Below are positions 1 through 9,155 of a stretch of 64,000 bases of DNA, piece by piece. Positions within the stretch are counted from its first letter, which is position 1. The number at the start of each line of letters is the position of its first letter. Location of the stretch: assembly GCF_028471905.1 (NCBI RefSeq), contig NZ_CP116902.1, positions 1,090,501 through 1,154,500 on the forward strand, in the 5' to 3' direction. The translations under genes were made by a program, and so were the position numbers. Under the pieces are notes generated by a model. It was not told the origin of the DNA. It did not search any database and was given only the letters and a program-made list of their open reading frames with translations. The stretch is from Aneurinibacillus uraniidurans. GTDB lineage: Bacteria; Bacillota; Bacilli; Aneurinibacillales; Aneurinibacillaceae.

Positions 1-94
1 TTCCCCCGAAGATCGTGCCGTGGTAGTTTGTATCAGGTGGCAGGACAATATCGGCCATTACGGTACGGGATTCATTTGTTTTTTTACCTTGCAA
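1..94 (-). CDS. Acyl-CoA thioesterase, N-terminal fragment
   Basis: Only the first 31 codons lie in the window; the gene runs off the left edge. The peptide contains VLPPDTNYHGTIFGG, the N-terminal signature of the hexameric hotdog acyl-CoA hydrolases (YkhA type), which cleave fatty acyl-CoA in the cytoplasm. The start is a TTG at 94, chosen because GAAGGTGA lies a few bases upstream and the family motif begins shortly after. The neighbouring gene on the other strand is divergent. The family call rests on one motif. Confidence 0.75.
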   Translation of the reverse strand, partial: MQGKKTNESRTVMADIVLPPDTNYHGTIFGG

Positions 95-161
95 AAAATC
101 ACCTTCTTTTAAGATATTCGCCTAAATTGTCAGCTTTATAGGCAAGTGTCGTGGCTTCTTG

Positions 162-201
162 TACTGGGTATGAATACAGTGTAGCAGATATATACCCAGT
201 A
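162..201. promoter_or_regulatory. Inverted repeat upstream of the Tyr/His-rich gene
   Basis: TACTGGGTAT at 162-171 is matched by its exact complement ATACCCAGTA at 192-201, separated by 20 bases. The right arm ends 8 bases before the ribosome binding site at 210-215. It could be a regulator operator or a leader hairpin. No recognisable sporulation sigma-factor promoter was found around it. Confidence 0.45.
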
Positions 202-222
202 TAACGAATGGAGGAAGCACAC

Positions 223-537
223 GTGGATTACTATCATTATCCGGCAGTAGCCGGAACCGGCACAGTGACAGCAGTAGAAGTGGAGAAGTACACGTACCAT
301 GTGGAGAAAATGAAGTACTACCATTACAAGTGCCACAAACATTATCACCATAAAAAGCTGTATAAGAGATATTATAAACGTTATTGCTATCACAAAAAAA
401 TGTATGAATATTATTACAGCAAAGGTGTATATGCTCCGATGCCGTATTCACCGACAGGACCGATGGCGGGTGGGTATCCAGTCACGACTGCGCCCGGCTA
501 TCAGCAACCGTATGGAATGTACCGAGATGATGAATAA
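223..537 (+). CDS. Tyr/His-rich coat-like protein
   Basis: This 104-residue protein is dominated by Tyr, His and Lys (for example YYHYKCHKHYHHKKLYKRYY) and ends in a Pro/Gly-rich tail. Such composition is typical of small Bacillales spore-coat or crust proteins, which cross-link through tyrosines, but I recognise no named family. The start is the GTG at 223, because GGAGGA at 210-215 sits 7 bases before it; the in-frame ATG at 208 overlaps that site and is unlikely. It is monocistronic, with a hairpin terminator just downstream. Role in the spore is inference from composition. Confidence 0.65.
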   Translation: MDYYHYPAVAGTGTVTAVEVEKYTYHVEKMKYYHYKCHKHYHHKKLYKRYYKRYCYHKKMYEYYYSKGVYAPMPYSPTGPMAGGYPVTTAPGYQQPYGMYRDDE

Positions 538-550
538 TTGAATGAAAATC

Positions 551-585
551 AGTGCAGATGATTCATTGTCTGCGCTTATTTTTTT
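551..585 (+). terminator. Rho-independent terminator
   Basis: AGTGCAGA (551-558) pairs with TCTGCGCT (569-576), followed by a run of T. It ends the Tyr/His-rich gene and overlaps the 3' end of the convergent permease gene. Confidence 0.7.
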
Positions 586-1334
586 GGCCATCCTCTGAAC
601 TGGTGAGTTGATGTAAAAAGCGTAGGATAAATCAGATGACCAAGCATCATGCTAGTCAGAGCAGCGGAAGAGGCAAGTGAAAACATAATCAAAAGTTGAT
701 AGCGTACTGCTTCAATCGGGCTTGCCCCAGCCAGAATCAATCCGGTCATCATACCTGGGAGCTGGACAAGACCGACTGTTTTTAGTGCATCGATCGTTGG
801 GATCATGCCTGCCCGTACTGATTCCCGAAGAAGGGTTACACCAGCCTGACGGGCTGTTGCTCCAAGTGAGAGAGCGACGACAATTTGTTCCTGCATTAAC
901 TGTACGCGCTGCCGCATCTGGTTTACGAGCAGAGAGCAGGTCGTCATGCAACTCCCGATCACCATACCGCTAATCGGAATAAGTGCCTGCGGCTTCGGTT
1001 CAATTGTATGTAGAATGAGCATAAGTCCAATCGTAATTACAGTTACGGTTGTAATCGTCAGACCGATGTAGGCGGACACGTAGGGAATTCCTTGGCCGCG
1101 TGAGGCAGCATTGCGCGTAGCGACAAGTATCATCGTGAAAATCATCAGAACGATGAACAGCCAATGATCGCTTGCAAACACAAACGATAGTACATATCCG
1201 ACCGCAATTAGCTGAATGGCGGCGCGAATCATGCCAATAAACAGGTCACGCTCCAGTCCGAGCTGCTTCCAGGTAGAGAGAGCTATCGCAAGAAAGATAA
1301 AACTAACAGATGCAGCTGTAGCCCAGATGCTCAT
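576..1334 (-). CDS. FetB-type ABC exporter permease (UPF0014)
   Basis: This 252-residue integral membrane protein has about six to seven hydrophobic segments and the UPF0014/FetB pattern: GLERDLFIGMIRAAIQL near the start, TRNAASRGQGIPY in the first third, and PTIDALKTVGLVQLPGMMTG in the second half. In Escherichia coli, FetA-FetB forms an ABC exporter linked to iron homeostasis and oxidative-stress resistance. The start ATG overlaps the stop of the upstream ATPase gene by four bases (ATGA), so the two are translationally coupled. Substrate in this organism is not shown by the sequence. Confidence 0.82.
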   Translation of the reverse strand: MSIWATAASVSFIFLAIALSTWKQLGLERDLFIGMIRAAIQLIAVGYVLSFVFASDHWLFIVLMIFTMILVATRNAASRGQGIPYVSAYIGLTITTVTVITIGLMLILHTIEPKPQALIPISGMVIGSCMTTCSLLVNQMRQRVQLMQEQIVVALSLGATARQAGVTLLRESVRAGMIPTIDALKTVGLVQLPGMMTGLILAGASPIEAVRYQLLIMFSLASSAALTSMMLGHLIYPTLFTSTHQFRGWPKK

Positions 1335-2008
1335 CGAAGAACCACCTCGGTTAGCTGGCCGTTCTCAATCTGCCAGATGCGGCCTGCGATTCGCTTAGCC
1401 TGCTCTGCCGAATGAGTAATCCAGATGATGGTGTTTCCTTTCTGGCAGTACGCTGTAATCTCGGCTTCAATGTGTGCTGTGCTTTTCTCATCCAGAGCGG
1501 AAGTTGGCTCATCAAGCATCAGGACATCCGGGCATAGTGACAGAGAGCGAGCCAGATTTACTCGTTGTTTCTCGCCCCCTGACAGATCTTCTACCGCACG
1601 GTTCGCATAAGAGGGAGACAGAGCAACTCGGGTAAGCAGATCATGAATGGTGTCATCAGTAAGCATTTGACCTGTCAAACGGGATGGGTATGTGATATTG
1701 TCTGCCACAGTGCCTGGAAACAGAACCGGGCTTTGGAATACATAATGAAGACGGCGGCGTAGTTCTGTTGGTTCCCATTCAGTAAGGGGGCGTCCTCGGT
1801 ATATAACATGCCCTGAGTCTGGGTCTTCTAGCCGGGTAAGCAGGCGCAACAGCGTACTCTTACCGGTACCGGATGGACCGATGATTGTAATGAAGGCTCC
1901 CTCTGGAATAGAAGCAGTGACATGATATAGTGGAGTAATGGAATGGTTATCGAGTTCATACGATTTGGAAAGGTTATGTAGTTCAAGTACAGGCTCAATT
2001 ACGGACAA
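1331..2008 (-). CDS. FetA-type ABC exporter ATP-binding protein
   Basis: This 225-residue ATPase carries Walker A (GPSGTGKSTLL), a Q-loop (YVFQSPVLFP), the ABC signature (LSGGEKQRVNLARSL), Walker B (DVLMLDEPTSALD) and a switch His (IWITHSAEQ). It powers the FetB-type permease encoded directly downstream. A long upstream reading-frame extension exists, but the real start is the TTG at 2008, preceded by AAGGAGG at 6 bases. The extension overlaps the divergent rhomboid gene and is not coding. Confidence 0.85.
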   Translation of the reverse strand: MSVIEPVLELHNLSKSYELDNHSITPLYHVTASIPEGAFITIIGPSGTGKSTLLRLLTRLEDPDSGHVIYRGRPLTEWEPTELRRRLHYVFQSPVLFPGTVADNITYPSRLTGQMLTDDTIHDLLTRVALSPSYANRAVEDLSGGEKQRVNLARSLSLCPDVLMLDEPTSALDEKSTAHIEAEITAYCQKGNTIIWITHSAEQAKRIAGRIWQIENGQLTEVVLR

Positions 2009-2082
2009 AGTGTAACCTCCTTCGAAAAGTAGTGTGTAATCTATTATAATAGGGGGAAAGTATTTCAGAAAGGAAGTGACAC

Positions 2083-3282
2083 ATGGAGATAACCGTTTTG
2101 CATCATTATCTGGGAAAGACAGCGTATAGGTTAGTTGCGGAGCAGGACTATACGTTAATTGGAGCGGAAAAGGATGTCCTGCACTTAGGTCGCCTGAGTA
2201 GGCGGACGTATCAATATGTGCAGTTGCGTATATGCGACTTTGTATGGAGTGGGATGGCGGATTATGATCGTAAAGAGATAGCAGCCCGTCTTGATGGTAT
2301 AAGGCGTCAGACAGGTGCACAGTCAGTCGAGGGTGCTATTATTTATCTTATTATGCAGCCAGCAACAGAAGAGTTACAGGAGGCATTTGTGGGCGGTGCG
2401 CTTGATGAGTTCAGTATTGTGCTTACAACGGCAGGATATGTACCGCTTGCACAAAAATGGTTTGGTTCCAATCCGCCGGTGTCCGAAAAGCTGGTGAATC
2501 TTTCGGTATTTGATTATGAACCTGCACAGGAAGACGTACGCAGCACGGAATACTGGTTACAAACGATTCAGCAGTGGGAGCAGCGGCGCAAACAAGAGTT
2601 ACAGCAGGTGTTTTCGTATGGCAAGCCGCGTGTAACGTATGCACTTCTTTCTGTTATGATCGTCATCTTTCTGGCGATGGAAGCGCTTGGCGGGAGTCAG
2701 AATGAACAGGTGCTGTTGGCTTTTGGTGCTAAGTATAATCCGCTCATTCTTGCTGGTGAATGGTGGCGGTTTGTGACACCGATTTTCCTACATATTGGAT
2801 TTATGCATATCTTATTTAATGGCGTGGCGTTGTATTCGCTTGGTGCCATGACGGAGCGGCTATACGGTTCCGGACGGTTTTTCATTATTTTTATGCTGGC
2901 TGGCATTAGCGGAGTAGTTGCGAGCTTCGTATTTTCCCCACATATATCCGCCGGTGCATCCGGTGCGCTCTTTGGATTGTTCGGTGCATTTTTGTATTTT
3001 GGTATACAGAACCGAACGATGTATAAGCGAGTGTTTGGTAGTAGTATTTTGATTTTGTTAGGAATTAACTTAGCGATTGGTTTTCTTTCTTCCGGTTTGA
3101 TTGACAATTACGCACATCTTGGTGGATTAGGTGGAGGATTTCTGGCAGCAGCAGCAGTCGGGATGCCAGGACGCCGTGCTCAGATAAGCATACAAATCGC
3201 GGCTCTTACAGTTCTGGTGCTTCTTCTATGGTTAGGTATGACATCTGGTGGAGCACCTCTAGACACTTCACTTTTCCGGTAA
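2083..3282 (+). CDS. Rhomboid-family intramembrane serine protease
   Basis: This 399-residue protein has a soluble cytoplasmic N-terminal domain (about 1-180) followed by a six- to seven-helix rhomboid core (about 184-390). The catalytic dyad is visible: Ser293 in GASGALFG and His345 in NYAHLGGLGG. The HxxxN motif of the second core helix (HILFN, about 242-246) supplies the oxyanion residues. It resembles Bacillus subtilis YqgP/GluP, which cleaves membrane proteins such as the MgtE Mg2+ transporter, but lacks that protein's C-terminal TPR extension. Start ATG 2083 has AGGAAGTG upstream. Confidence 0.88.
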   Translation: MEITVLHHYLGKTAYRLVAEQDYTLIGAEKDVLHLGRLSRRTYQYVQLRICDFVWSGMADYDRKEIAARLDGIRRQTGAQSVEGAIIYLIMQPATEELQEAFVGGALDEFSIVLTTAGYVPLAQKWFGSNPPVSEKLVNLSVFDYEPAQEDVRSTEYWLQTIQQWEQRRKQELQQVFSYGKPRVTYALLSVMIVIFLAMEALGGSQNEQVLLAFGAKYNPLILAGEWWRFVTPIFLHIGFMHILFNGVALYSLGAMTERLYGSGRFFIIFMLAGISGVVASFVFSPHISAGASGALFGLFGAFLYFGIQNRTMYKRVFGSSILILLGINLAIGFLSSGLIDNYAHLGGLGGGFLAAAAVGMPGRRAQISIQIAALTVLVLLLWLGMTSGGAPLDTSLFR

Positions 3283-3309
3283 AGTCTTTTCCACAGCGAA
3301 CATGTCCGA

Positions 3310-3315
3310 TATAAT
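3310..3315 (+). promoter_or_regulatory. Candidate -10 box for the fumarase gene
   Basis: A perfect TATAAT lies 45 bases upstream of the fumarase start. The -35 region (TTTTCC around 3287) is weak. Confidence 0.4.
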
Positions 3316-3360
3316 GAAGAGTGACTATGAGTGATTCTTCACAAAAAGGGGATAGGAGAC

Positions 3361-4893
3361 ATGGAACAATTCAAAGATAGCGTGTATAAGCTAATTGTTG
3401 AAACATCGACAAACTTGCCGCCAGATGTGCGCCGCGCAGTTGTAAAAGCACGCCAAAATGAAAATGCAGGCACACGCTCTGCGCTGTCACTGGCAACAAT
3501 CGCACAAAACATCGAGATGGCTGAAACGAATGTATCACCAATCTGTCAGGATACAGGCATGCCAACATTTGAAGTGCACACTCCGGTTGGCGCGAACCAG
3601 ATCGAGATGAAAAAAGCAATTCGTGAAGCCATCGAACTCGCGACTAAAAACGGTAAACTGCGTTCGAACTCTGTTGATTCACTTACAGGCGAAAACAGTG
3701 GTACGAATCTTGGACCAGGAACTCCGGTTATTCACTTCGATCAATGGGAAAAAGATGACATCGAAGTGAAGCTTATCCTCAAAGGCGGTGGCTGTGAGAA
3801 CAAGAACATTCAGTACAGCCTGCCAGCAGAAATCGAAGGACTTGGCAAAGCAGGCCGTGACCTTGATGGTATTCGCAAATGCATTATGCATAGCGTATAC
3901 CAGGCGCAAGGACAAGGATGTAGCGCAGGCTTCATCGGCGTTGGTATCGGTGGTGACCGCACAAGCGGGTACGCACTTGCGAAAGAACAGCTGTTCCGCA
4001 AAGTCGATGACGTGAATCCGAACCCGGATCTGGCGAAAATGGAAGCATACATCATGGAAAAAGCGAATGAGCTTGGAATTGGAACAATGGGCTTTGGTGG
4101 AGAAACGACTCTTCTTGGCTGTAAAATCGGCTCGATGAACCGTCTGCCAGCAAGCTTCTATGTTTCAGTAGCATATAACTGCTGGGCATTCCGTCGCCAG
4201 GGTGCACTCATTGACGCACAAACAGGCGAAATTAAAGAATGGTTGTACAAAGATGGAGAAGCCGTTAACCTGCATGCAGGTGTACAACAACCTGCACAAC
4301 AAGAAGAACGTCGTGAAGTTGTTCTTCAATATCCAATCTCAGAAGAGCAAATCCGCAGCCTCAAAGTGGGTGATGTTGTTATCATCAATGGTCTTATGCA
4401 CACAGGTCGTGATGCGTTCCATAAATACATGATGGATCATGACTGCCCAATCGATCTGAACGGTGGCGTTATTTACCACTGTGGTCCGGTTATGCTCAAA
4501 GACGACAGTGGTGAATGGCATGTTAAAGCAGCAGGTCCGACTACAAGTATTCGCGAGGAACCGTATCAGGCAGATATCATGAAGAAATTCGGTATCCGCG
4601 TTGTAATCGGTAAAGGCGGTATGGGACCAAAAACGCTTAAAGGCTTGCAAGAGCATGGCGGCGTATACTTGAATGCAATCGGTGGTGCAGCACAGTACTA
4701 TGCAGATTGCGTGAAAAAAGTAGAAGGCGTTGACTACATGGAATTCGGTCTGCCGGAAGCAATGTGGCACCTGCAAGTAGAAGGCTTTGCTGCAATCGTA
4801 ACAATGGATTCACACGGCAACAGCCTGCATGCAGACGTAGAGAAATCTTCTCTTGAGAAGCTGTCGCAACATGCGGAAGTTGTGTTCAAATAA
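3361..4893 (+). CDS. Class I fumarate hydratase (4Fe-4S)
   Basis: This 510-residue enzyme converts fumarate and malate in the TCA cycle. It is the single-chain class I type, with the alpha (about 1-285) and beta (about 330-505) parts fused. PICQDTGMPTFEVH (Cys62), GQGCSAGFIGVGIGGDR (Cys187) and GCKIGSMNR (Cys254) hold conserved cysteines, the likely cluster ligands. The GPTTSIREEP and GKGGMG blocks mark the C-terminal domain. Start ATG 3361 is chosen over an in-frame GTG at 3331 because GGAGA lies just before it and the family N-terminus begins there. It is monocistronic with its own terminator. The malate formed could feed Mqo at 41 kb. Confidence 0.92.
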   Translation: MEQFKDSVYKLIVETSTNLPPDVRRAVVKARQNENAGTRSALSLATIAQNIEMAETNVSPICQDTGMPTFEVHTPVGANQIEMKKAIREAIELATKNGKLRSNSVDSLTGENSGTNLGPGTPVIHFDQWEKDDIEVKLILKGGGCENKNIQYSLPAEIEGLGKAGRDLDGIRKCIMHSVYQAQGQGCSAGFIGVGIGGDRTSGYALAKEQLFRKVDDVNPNPDLAKMEAYIMEKANELGIGTMGFGGETTLLGCKIGSMNRLPASFYVSVAYNCWAFRRQGALIDAQTGEIKEWLYKDGEAVNLHAGVQQPAQQEERREVVLQYPISEEQIRSLKVGDVVIINGLMHTGRDAFHKYMMDHDCPIDLNGGVIYHCGPVMLKDDSGEWHVKAAGPTTSIREEPYQADIMKKFGIRVVIGKGGMGPKTLKGLQEHGGVYLNAIGGAAQYYADCVKKVEGVDYMEFGLPEAMWHLQVEGFAAIVTMDSHGNSLHADVEKSSLEKLSQHAEVVFK

Positions 4894-4919
4894 GTAAAAA
4901 TAAAGAAGTAATGTTTGCA

Positions 4920-4948
4920 CGCTCCGGTATAGCAGCCGGGGCGTTTTT
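4920..4948 (+). terminator. Terminator after fumarase gene
   Basis: CGCTCCGG (4920-4927) pairs with CCGGGGCG (4936-4943), followed by TTTTT. Confidence 0.75.
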
Positions 4949-4982
4949 CTAAATATATGAAACAAAGATAAGGGGGAGCGGG

Positions 4983-5786
4983 ATGAGCACATTGAACATC
5001 GCCATCTGTCAGATTGATATTGCATTCGGGCAGCCGGAGCAAAACGAAGCAAAAATTCGGGAAAGTTTTGCGAAACTTGCCCTGCAGGAAACAAAGCCGG
5101 ACATCGTATTGTTTCCGGAATTATGGAACACAGGCTACGACCTGACCCGTTTAGACGAGATTGCAGATGAGGAAGGACAGCGCACCAAAGCGCTGATGGG
5201 TGAACTAGCTAGCAAGCATGGTCTGTATATTATTGCGGGTTCCATTGCAGAGAAAAAAGCCGATGGGATCTACAATACGACTTTCGTATTCGCCCCGGAT
5301 GGTCAGGTGACTCATGAATACCGCAAGGCTCATTTGTTCCGCCTGATGGACGAAGAGAAGTTTTTGGTACCCGGTCAATCACTTGTAGGCTGCACAATTG
5401 ATGAGATGCCTGCGCTTGTGCAGATTTGCTACGACATTCGCTTCCCAGAAAGCATCCGCAGCGGCGCACTCGCCGGTGCGGAGGTATTGTTCGTCAGCGC
5501 CGAGTGGCCGCATCCGCGCCTTGCACACTGGCGTCAGCTGCTCATTGCGCGAGCGATTGAAAATCAGATGTATGTGGTGGCGTGCAACCGAGCAGGAAAT
5601 GATCCGAAAAACACCTTCTGCGGTCATTCCCTGATTATTGACCCGTGGGGAGAAATCGTAGCAGAAGCAGGAGAAGCAGAAGAAATCATTACCGGCACGA
5701 TTGATCGTGCGCTTGTAGCAGACGTGCGCAGCCGCATTCCGATTTTTGCAGATCGACGCACTGATTTATATGATCTGAATCGATAA
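4983..5786 (+). CDS. Carbon-nitrogen hydrolase (nitrilase family, omega-amidase-like)
   Basis: This 267-residue cytoplasmic enzyme has the full catalytic triad of the nitrilase superfamily: Glu46 (LFPELWNTGYD), Lys115 (YRKAHLF) and Cys149 (QICYDIRFPE). It would hydrolyse a C-N bond in an omega-amide such as alpha-ketoglutaramate; the closest functional types are YafV and B. subtilis MtnU. The exact substrate cannot be read here because no methionine-salvage genes are adjacent. ATG 4983 follows AGGGGGAGCGGG. Confidence 0.85.
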   Translation: MSTLNIAICQIDIAFGQPEQNEAKIRESFAKLALQETKPDIVLFPELWNTGYDLTRLDEIADEEGQRTKALMGELASKHGLYIIAGSIAEKKADGIYNTTFVFAPDGQVTHEYRKAHLFRLMDEEKFLVPGQSLVGCTIDEMPALVQICYDIRFPESIRSGALAGAEVLFVSAEWPHPRLAHWRQLLIARAIENQMYVVACNRAGNDPKNTFCGHSLIIDPWGEIVAEAGEAEEIITGTIDRALVADVRSRIPIFADRRTDLYDLNR

Positions 5787-5789
5787 AGA

Positions 5790-5844
5790 AAAGGCGAGGA
5801 GGGGCAGGGAAACACAGCAGTGTTTTCACCCGTACCTCGCCTTT
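5790..5844. terminator. Bidirectional terminator between convergent genes
   Basis: AAAGGCGAGG (5790-5799) pairs with CCTCGCCTTT (5835-5844); the stem starts with A and ends with T on both strands, so it can stop transcription from either side. Confidence 0.65.
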
Positions 5845-5853
5845 ATTCATTCC

Positions 5854-6048
5854 TTAGCAGAAATCGTCGTCATAGTTGTCGGACATAAGATCAATCGCGC
5901 CGAGTACAACATGTGCCAGGCCGAAGCCTGCCACGCCCCAGGCATATGGGTTGTCAGAGCGTATGTCTGTATGACGGCGGTTTAGCATGCTTAAACCGGC
6001 TGCGGTAACCGCTGTGCCGAGCGCTACGGGTATGATGCCTTTTTTCAT
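5854..6048 (-). CDS. Small membrane protein of unknown function
   Basis: This 64-residue protein has two short hydrophobic stretches (IIPVALGTAVTAAGLSML and GVAGFGLAHVVLGAIDL) and an acidic, Cys-ending tail (DNYDDDFC). I do not assign a function. The start ATG at 6048 has AGGAGG 8 bases upstream. An in-frame codon three residues earlier lies too close to that site. It is a single gene, convergent with the amidase gene. Confidence 0.7.
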   Translation of the reverse strand: MKKGIIPVALGTAVTAAGLSMLNRRHTDIRSDNPYAWGVAGFGLAHVVLGAIDLMSDNYDDDFC

Positions 6049-6185
6049 TGCAAACACCTCCTGCTAACAGCATGCCCGACGGTGGCAGGTGCTATGTTGG
6101 GAGTGTTTACCCGCAATGGGTGTGCAAGTATATTGGGAAAGTATAGTACAATAAAAAGAGAAACTACAGAGGAAGGAAACAGAAT

Positions 6186-7085
6186 ATGTCATACTTTCGT
6201 TCCGTGCTGCTTGTGCTGGCCGCTTCTTGCAGCTACGGAGTACTTTCAACGTTTGTGAAATTGGCGTATGCAGAAGGATTTGGACCTGGTGATGTAAGCG
6301 GCAGTCAAATGTTTCTGGGAATGCTAATCATGTGGGGGATCGCACTTGCAGTCGGGAGATTCCGGCTGAGTGTAAAACAGTGGGGATTGCTTATTGTGGC
6401 AGGAACGACAAGTGGATTAACGGGTTTGTTTTATTACCGGGCGCTTCAATACATCCCGGCTTCTCTAGCCATTATCTTGTTATTTCAGTTCACATGGATG
6501 GGTGTGCTTATCGAACTGATCATAGAAAAGCGTAAACTTGGCCTATCACGTCTATTCGCGCTGGTACTTCTGTTTGGGGGGACACTTCTCGCTAGTGGCA
6601 TCGTAGAAGAAGGACTTCATAAGTTGTCACTTATTGGTACGGTGCTTGGGCTTCTGTCTGCTGTGATGTATGCTTTGTTTATTATTGCGAGTGGGAAAGC
6701 TGCTCCGGAGGTAAATCCGTACTGGCGAGCTGCGATTATGCTCATCGGTTCGGTAGCGATCACATTTGCGATTTCACCACCACATTTTCTTGTGAATGGG
6801 GCACTTACACATGGGCTGTGGCGCTGGGGCATTTTATTAGCGTTGTTTGGTGCGATTATTCCGCCCCTGTTTTTTGCGATTGGAGTTCCGCGGATAGGAG
6901 GTGGCCTTACTTCTATTCTGGGGGCTGCTGAGCTGCCGACTGCGGTGCTGATGTCTCGCTTTGTGCTAGGTGAGCATGTTGGTGGGCTTCAATGGATTGG
7001 AGTCATGGTGATTCTTGCGGGCATTATTGTGCCAGAATGGCTGACAGTACGTCGGGCAAAGGCGACGAGGACGACTGCATCATAA
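6186..7085 (+). CDS. EamA/DMT-family transporter
   Basis: This 299-residue protein has ten predicted membrane helices arranged as two EamA repeats; [23 protein letters not shown] and [19 protein letters not shown] are typical family blocks. It is a cytoplasmic-membrane secondary transporter for metabolites or drugs, with the substrate unknown. AGAGGAAGG precedes ATG 6186. It ends 20 bases before the M42 peptidase gene, so the two are probably cotranscribed. Confidence 0.85.
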   Translation: MSYFRSVLLVLAASCSYGVLSTFVKLAYAEGFGPGDVSGSQMFLGMLIMWGIALAVGRFRLSVKQWGLLIVAGTTSGLTGLFYYRALQYIPASLAIILLFQFTWMGVLIELIIEKRKLGLSRLFALVLLFGGTLLASGIVEEGLHKLSLIGTVLGLLSAVMYALFIIASGKAAPEVNPYWRAAIMLIGSVAITFAISPPHFLVNGALTHGLWRWGILLALFGAIIPPLFFAIGVPRIGGGLTSILGAAELPTAVLMSRFVLGEHVGGLQWIGVMVILAGIIVPEWLTVRRAKATRTTAS

Positions 7086-7105
7086 TGTATAAGGAGGAGA
7101 AGAAA

Positions 7106-8173
7106 ATGGATCAGCAGCTTACTTTGTTTAAACGTCTGACAGAAGGGTGTGGGGCTCCTGGGTTTGAAGGAGATATCCGCACGATTATGAAAGAATACAT
7201 AAGCGATACGACAGATGAGATGGTATATGATAATCTTGGCAGCTTATTTGGCGTACTGCGCGGCGATGAGAATGGACCTACGATTATGGTTGCGGGGCAC
7301 ATGGATGAAGTGGCCTTTATGGTGACTCGAATTACCGACAAAGGGTTTTTACAATTCCAGCCGCTTGGTGGATGGTGGAGCCAGGTGCTGCTTGCTCAGC
7401 GCGTGCAGATTATGACGGTAAATGGCCCGGTATACGGTGTGATTAGTTCCATTCCACCGCATGTGCTTCCGGACAATGTAAAGAACAAGCCAATGGATAT
7501 AAAAAATATGTTTATCGATGTCGGCGCTGACGATAAGGAAGACGCGGAAAAAATGGGCATTCGTCCAGGACAGCCGGTACTGCCAATCTGCCCGTTCACT
7601 GTGCTGGGAAATCCGAAGAAGCTGATGGCGAAGGCGTGGGATAATCGCTACGGGTGCGCTTTGGCGGTCGAGATGATGCAGGAGATGAAGAATACAGCGC
7701 ATCCGAATGTGATTTACGGCGGAGCAACGGTACAAGAGGAGGTTGGCCTGCGCGGTGCGGGAACAGCGGCCAACATGATTAAGCCGGATTTGTTCTTTGC
7801 ACTTGATGCCAGTCCAGCTGGAGACATTCCTGGAGTGAAAGATGGAATGGGTAAGCTAGGGTCCGGCTTATTGATGCGAATTATGGACCGGACAATGGTG
7901 ACATTACCAGGATTGCGTGATTTTATGATTGATACAGCAGAAGAGCTGGGTATTCCGTATCAGTTCTTCGTATCACCAGGTGGAACGGATGCGGGTAAGG
8001 TGCATTTGACTGGCAATGGCGTGCCGTCTGCTGTGATCGGGATTCCAGCACGCTACATTCACAGTCATGCCGCCATCATTCATCGCGATGACTATGAAGC
8101 AGCCAAAAAGCTGTTGCTGGCATTGCTTACGCGAATCGATGGACCAACACTTACGCGCATCAAAGAGCGGTAG
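7106..8173 (+). CDS. M42-family aminopeptidase (glutamyl aminopeptidase type)
   Basis: This 355-residue dinuclear metallopeptidase has its metal ligands visible: His65 and Asp67 ([10 protein letters not shown]), Asp179 (AWDNRYGCA), the Glu211-Glu212 pair ([11 protein letters not shown]), Asp234 ([10 protein letters not shown]) and a C-terminal His ([10 protein letters not shown]). Such enzymes trim N-terminal residues from peptides in the cytoplasm; B. subtilis YsdC and YtoP are examples. An upstream in-frame extension from 6992 overlaps the transporter; ATG 7106 is the start, with AAGGAGGAG in front. The next gene follows after 10 bases. Confidence 0.9.
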   Translation: MDQQLTLFKRLTEGCGAPGFEGDIRTIMKEYISDTTDEMVYDNLGSLFGVLRGDENGPTIMVAGHMDEVAFMVTRITDKGFLQFQPLGGWWSQVLLAQRVQIMTVNGPVYGVISSIPPHVLPDNVKNKPMDIKNMFIDVGADDKEDAEKMGIRPGQPVLPICPFTVLGNPKKLMAKAWDNRYGCALAVEMMQEMKNTAHPNVIYGGATVQEEVGLRGAGTAANMIKPDLFFALDASPAGDIPGVKDGMGKLGSGLLMRIMDRTMVTLPGLRDFMIDTAEELGIPYQFFVSPGGTDAGKVHLTGNGVPSAVIGIPARYIHSHAAIIHRDDYEAAKKLLLALLTRIDGPTLTRIKER

Positions 8174-8183
8174 GAGGTATATC

Positions 8184-8687
8184 ATGCAGTATTTATATTT
8201 GCACCGGGTGCAGGAGCAGGGTACAGCACGATACGTGTATGTATTCGATGAACATAGCTTATCGCCTAATAATCTGGTGCTGCGCAATTTGTTTCGCTGC
8301 ATGATCGAGGCAGTAGAGGCGGAGATCGATCAGATCGAAATGGAGTACAGCGACACTGTGACAGCGAAGCGGATGGGAGTAGAGCGGGCCGTACAGATGC
8401 TGAAGCTGATGGGTGCAAAGGAGGCGGAACAGGCTGAGAATTGGCAGGAAGGTGTTTTGCTAAGTCGAACGTTTGCTGTATCAGCTACAGTTGAACGTAT
8501 AGAGTATCTTCGCCATATACGAGAACTTGATGAAGTATATCGGATCAAGTTAAGTGGAAACGGGGCGGAAAAGGTACATCTTTATTTTGCGCAAACTCTT
8601 ACCTGCCTGCTTACGACGGAACAAGAAGGTGTTTTTACAAGCTTACTTGCGCAAAGAAACGTTCCACACAAAATTTTGGGAAATTAG
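8184..8687 (+). CDS. Conserved-looking protein of unknown function
   Basis: This 167-residue soluble protein is rich in Glu, with a likely helical middle (about 35-100) and no membrane segment. I recognise no family or catalytic motif. ATG 8184 has TAGGAGG at 7 bases and lies 10 bases after the M42 peptidase stop, so it should be the last gene of that operon. An upstream extension inside the peptidase gene has no ribosome binding site. Confidence 0.65.
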   Translation: MQYLYLHRVQEQGTARYVYVFDEHSLSPNNLVLRNLFRCMIEAVEAEIDQIEMEYSDTVTAKRMGVERAVQMLKLMGAKEAEQAENWQEGVLLSRTFAVSATVERIEYLRHIRELDEVYRIKLSGNGAEKVHLYFAQTLTCLLTTEQEGVFTSLLAQRNVPHKILGN

Positions 8688-8818
8688 CCACACTTTTTGT
8701 CGGTTTTTGTTTAAAAATCGCGCTTTATCCTAAAAATTTCTATTGTCCTTTGGTGTATTTTATATTATTCTTTTAATGACAACTTATTCAATAGGTTGAG
8801 AGTTGTTGTTTCTCTTTG

Positions 8819-8842
8819 CCCCGCCTAGCGGGGTTTTTTTTT
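8819..8842 (+). terminator. Terminator of the EamA-M42 operon
   Basis: CCCCGC (8819-8824), a CTAG loop and GCGGGG (8828-8833) are followed by nine T. The rest of 8688-8991 is AT-rich with nothing else I can name. Confidence 0.8.
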
Positions 8843-8991
8843 GTATAAAAAAGAAATCTAATATATTGAATGTAGAACCAGGCAAGAGATGGAGCAAACT
8901 TCTATTATGAAATGTGAAACTTTTATCGGGTTATATTCGTAGGAAATAGTAGGGAGAAGGAGTAGTAGCACACAGAATAGGAGGAAAAGAA

Positions 8992-9093
8992 ATGGATCAG
9001 CAGATACGTCGATTATTTGGGGTATGCGTATCCGCCGCTTTATTTATTGGAACACTTGTTGCGATTACCGGAGTTATTAAGGTATCTTTATAA
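8992..9093 (+). CDS. 33-residue single-pass membrane peptide
   Basis: ATG 8992 is preceded by AGGAGG at 8979-8984 and opens a 33-codon frame: MDQQIRRLF, then a hydrophobic helix (VSAALFIGTLVAITGVI) and KVSL. It is short, but a strong ribosome binding site, a charged N-terminus, a clean membrane segment and a terminator directly after the stop support a real gene. Its function is unknown. Confidence 0.55.
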   Translation: MDQQIRRLFGVCVSAALFIGTLVAITGVIKVSL

Positions 9094-9100
9094 AATAAGC

Positions 9101-9138
9101 AAAAGAGCTTGGCCCATTTACGGGGCCAAGCTCTTTTT
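9101..9138. terminator. Bidirectional terminator
   Basis: AAAAGAGCTTGGCCC and GGGGCCAAGCTCTTTTT form a nearly perfect stem between the small peptide gene and the convergent acyl-CoA ligase gene. Confidence 0.85.
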
Positions 9139-9155
9139 ATATAAGACGTTGTTAA

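Noticed and set aside
2697-3107. Minus-strand frame opposite the rhomboid gene
   Set aside because: It is antisense to a conserved gene, with no start signal.
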